Shown here: piece by piece, positions 12,750 through 15,011 of the stretch | Layout: each line of letters starts with the position of its first letter | Numbering within the stretch: position 1 is the stretch's first letter | Assembly (NCBI GenBank): GCA_046153015.1 | Contig: JBJXGF010000104.1 | Span: 1-15,011 of the forward strand | Reading direction: 5' to 3' | Length of the DNA: 15,011 nucleotides | Source: JBJXGF01 sp046153015 | Lineage (GTDB): Bacteria; Actinomycetota; Acidimicrobiia; Acidimicrobiales; CAIXPF01 | Made by a program: the position numbers and the translations under genes | Notes under the pieces: model-generated | What the model was told of the DNA's origin: nothing | Seen by the model: the letters and a program-made list of their open reading frames with translations, nothing else | Databases searched by the model: none

Positions 12750-15011
12750 TCACGCCCCGTCGGCTCGCTCCCCGTTGTCCGGCGCCCCGTCGTCTGGCCC
12801 CCCGTAGCCCGATTCGGCGTCGTCCAACCGGTGTGATCCCGCCGGGGCGTCGAGCTCATCGGGGGTCATCAGCACCTCGCGGGCCTTCGACCCGGTCGAG
12901 GGGCCGACCACGCCTTGCTGCTCGAGCAGGTCCATCAACCGCCCCGCCCGGGCGAAGCCGACCCGCAGCTTGCGCTGCAGCATCGAGGTCGACCCGAGCT
13001 GGGACCGCACGATCAGCTCCTTCGCCTGGGCGAGCAGGTCGTCGTCGTCGCCCTCGCCGCCCACCCCGGCGGCCCCGGCGCCGCCGCCGTGGCCCGGGTC
13101 CTCCCCCTCGACGCCGGGCAGGTACTCGACCTGAGGGGCCTGCCGGCGCCAGTGGGCCACCACCGCCCGGACCTCGCCCTCGGTGACCCAGCAGCCCTGG
13201 ATGCGCTGGCTGCTGGAGGAGCTGGGCGAGAGCAGCAGCAGGTCCCCCTTGCCCACGAGGCGCTCGGCGCCCGGCTGGTCGAGGATCACCCGGCTGTCGG
13301 CCAGGCTCGACACCGCGAACGCCAGGCGGGCCGGGATGTTGGCCTTGATCACGCCGGTGATCACGTTCACCGAGGGCCGCTGGGTGGCGATCACCAGGTG
13401 GATGCCGACCGCCCGGGCCATCTGGGCGATGCGGCAGATCGAGTCCTCCACGTCGCGGGCGGCCACCATCATGAGGTCGTTCAGCTCGTCGACCACGATC
13501 ACGATGAACGGCAGGCGCGGGAACTGCGCCTCCTCGCCGGGGCCGAACGCGGCCCGCAGCACGTCGGACTCCTCGCCGGTGAGGTCCCCCCGGTCGTAGG
13601 CCTCGTTGTACCCGGTGATGTCCCGCACGCCGACCTCGGAGAGCAGGTCGTAGCGGCGCTCCATCTCCTTGACCGCCCACGCCAGGGCGTTCGCCGCCTT
13701 CTTGGGGTTGGTCACCACCTGGGTCAGCAGGTGGGGCAGCTTGTTGTACTGGCCGAGCTCGACCCGCTTGGGGTCGACGAGGATCATGCGCACCTGGTCG
13801 GGCGTGCTGCGCATGAGAATCGAGGTGATCAGCGAGTTGATGCAGCTCGACTTGCCGGCGCCGGTCGCGCCGGCGATGAGGATGTGGGGCATCGTGGCCA
13901 GGTTCAACATCACCGAGCGGCCGGCGATGTCCCGCCCGATGCCCACTTCGAGGGGATGCACGGCCCGCTGGGCCTCCTCCGACGCGAGGATGTCGCCGAG
14001 GGCGACGAGCTGGCGGCGGGTGTTGGGCACCTCGACGCCGATGGCCTGACGGCCCGGGATCGGCGCCAGGATCCGCACGTCGGGCGTGGCCATCGCGTAG
14101 GCGATGTCGCGGTGCAGGCTCGTCACCCGGGCCACCTTCACGCCGGGGGCGAGCTCGAGCTCGTAACGAGACACGGTGGGCCCCACCACCATGCCGACGA
14201 GGCGGGTCTCCACCCCGTGCTCGGCGAGGGCCGCCTCCAGGCGACGGCCGGTCTCCTCCACCGCGGCGCGGTCCACCTGCTGGGCCCCGGCCCGGTGCAG
14301 CGCCTCGGCCTCGGGCAGGCGCCAGTCGCCCATCGGCAGGCGTTCCAGGGCGAGCTGCAGCTGCTCCGCCTCGGCGGGGGGGTCGGCCTCGGCGGGGTCG
14401 TCGGCCGGCGGCCGAGCCGGGGACGGGGACAGGGACGGGGACGGGGGTGGGGACGGCACGGGCGCGATGCGTTCGGTCGCCTCCTCGGCGCGGGAGGAGC
14501 GGGGGCGGCCGCCGCCCTCGGCCTCGGCCGGGCCGGAGCGCATCGGCGCCGTCCGCTGGCCCTCGCCCTCACCGCCCTCCTCCACCCGGAACAGGCTCTG
14601 CACGGCCCGCACCACGAGCGCCCACACCGGCGCCCAGGCCCGACCGGCGAGGGTCGCCGCGTCCCGCACGGTGGTGCGGGTGACCACCAAGAGGGCGACC
14701 ACGAGGCCGAGGGCGGCGGCCGCCCCCGCTCCTCCCGCGCCGAGCAGCTCGGACGACGGCTCGGCGAGCAGGCGGCCGAGGCCGCCCCCCGCCCGCCAGC
14801 CCACGTGGAGCAGCGCCTCGGCGCTGAGGAAGGCGAGGCCGGCGCCGAGCAGCGGGCGCGCCGCGGCCGCCTCGCCGCCGCGGCGGCGCAGCACGAGCAC
14901 GCCGACCGCGGCGAGGGCGGGCGGCGCGCCGAGGGCCAACAGCCCGAACGCGTCGTCGAAGGTGTCGGCGGCGACCCGGCCGGCGGCGCCCCCGAGCGAG
15001 GCGTAACCGCC
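12750..15011 (-). CDS. ftsK: DNA translocase FtsK/SpoIIIE, 5' end cut by window edge
   Basis: FtsK is a membrane-anchored hexameric ATPase pumping chromosome DNA at the division septum. The frame is open to the right edge, so the N-terminus is missing; 753 residues are visible. Three hydrophobic stretches lie in the first 115 visible residues, the tail of the membrane domain. A Pro/Ser-rich linker (PSPPPSPSLSPSPARPP) follows, about 80 residues long. Motor motifs are Walker A GATGAGKS (13848-13871), Walker B FIVIVVDELNDLMM (starting near 13508), ATQRPSVNVITG and FAVSSLADSRVILDQPGAERLVGKGD. The DNA-reading gamma domain (12855-13040) has STSMLQRKLRVGFARAGRLMD and GVVGPSTGSKAREVL. An acidic tail of about 35 residues follows. 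The motor and gamma domains look complete. Confidence 0.96.
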   Translation of the reverse strand, partial: GGYASLGGAAGRVAADTFDDAFGLLALGAPPALAAVGVLVLRRRGGEAAAARPLLGAGLAFLSAEALLHVGWRAGGGLGRLLAEPSSELLGAGGAGAAAALGLVVALLVVTRTTVRDAATLAGRAWAPVWALVVRAVQSLFRVEEGGEGEGQRTAPMRSGPAEAEGGGRPRSSRAEEATERIAPVPSPPPSPSLSPSPARPPADDPAEADPPAEAEQLQLALERLPMGDWRLPEAEALHRAGAQQVDRAAVEETGRRLEAALAEHGVETRLVGMVVGPTVSRYELELAPGVKVARVTSLHRDIAYAMATPDVRILAPIPGRQAIGVEVPNTRRQLVALGDILASEEAQRAVHPLEVGIGRDIAGRSVMLNLATMPHILIAGATGAGKSSCINSLITSILMRSTPDQVRMILVDPKRVELGQYNKLPHLLTQVVTNPKKAANALAWAVKEMERRYDLLSEVGVRDITGYNEAYDRGDLTGEESDVLRAAFGPGEEAQFPRLPFIVIVVDELNDLMMVAARDVEDSICRIAQMARAVGIHLVIATQRPSVNVITGVIKANIPARLAFAVSSLADSRVILDQPGAERLVGKGDLLLLSPSSSSSQRIQGCWVTEGEVRAVVAHWRRQAPQVEYLPGVEGEDPGHGGGAGAAGVGGEGDDDDLLAQAKELIVRSQLGSTSMLQRKLRVGFARAGRLMDLLEQQGVVGPSTGSKAREVLMTPDELDAPAGSHRLDDAESGYGGPDDGAPDNGERADGA
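14419..14452 (+). repeat. G-rich hexamer repeat, possible G-quadruplex, inside ftsK
   Basis: The plus strand (template strand for ftsK) has six G-runs of 3-5 bases at 14419-14422, 14425-14428, 14432-14434, 14437-14440, 14443-14447 and 14449-14452. The loops are 1-3 bases, easily meeting the usual G-quadruplex pattern. It arises from about six GGACGG-like hexamers (14421-14456) encoding the Pro/Ser-rich linker of FtsK. Folding is not demonstrated. Confidence 0.6.

Noticed and set aside
11415..12836. 473-residue plus-strand open frame opposite rimO
   Set aside because: It is antisense to a full RimO with both cysteine sets and has no family motif itself.
13485..13508. Walker B of FtsK reads DELNDLMM instead of the more usual DELADLMM
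   Set aside because: The acidic Asp-Glu pair is kept and the changed residue is not catalytic, so I treat it as normal variation.

Overview
The window is a very GC-rich (roughly 70% or more by eye) bacterial chromosome segment carrying housekeeping genes. Gene families and order (ftsK, rimO, pgsA, cinA, thpR, recA, miaB, miaA, dapF, hflX, dapC), an F420-type luciferase-like oxidoreductase, frequent GTG starts and a GAAC-N4-GTTC LexA box all point to Actinomycetota. My best guess is a lineage like class Acidimicrobiia, because rimO lies next to ftsK and pgsA and MiaB carries a long insert. That class-level placement is inference. I see no tRNA or rRNA gene, CRISPR array, insertion sequence or phage gene, and no gene-free stretch longer than about 255 bases.

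Layout from right to left, since nearly everything is on the minus strand. The ftsK DNA translocase (cut by the right edge) is followed by a cluster of rimO, pgsA, cinA and thpR, in which the last three joints are 4-base GTGA overlaps or a 10-base gap. A single F420-type oxidoreductase gene follows. Then comes msrB, the only plus-strand gene. It is divergent from recA across a 254-base regulatory region. After recA and a strong hairpin comes a tightly packed cluster of miaB, miaA, dapF, hflX, dapC and an unrecognised two-span membrane protein that runs off the left edge. The genes in that cluster overlap or lie within 4 bases of each other.

The functions are cell division and chromosome segregation (FtsK), phospholipid synthesis (PgsA), tRNA and ribosome modification (MiaA, MiaB, RimO), ribosome rescue or GTPase function (HflX), diaminopimelate/lysine and cell-wall precursor synthesis (DapC, DapF), recombination and DNA-damage response (RecA), oxidative repair (MsrB), and nucleotide or RNA-end processing (CinA, ThpR).

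The most notable observations are these. cinA carries a +1 frameshift at a C-run. Because no stop follows, its 5' frame stays open into thpR and would give a spurious CinA-ThpR chimera. recA has a LexA box lying inside the spacer of a recognisable promoter, plus a second, LexA-independent-looking (PafBC/RecA-NDp-like) element nearer the gene. miaA seems to start at CTG overlapping the miaB stop. Three genes without a ribosome binding site (miaB, the oxidoreductase and rimO) have a TANNNT box 8-10 bases before ATG, which suggests leaderless transcripts. I found no convincing new multi-gene defence or mobile system here.
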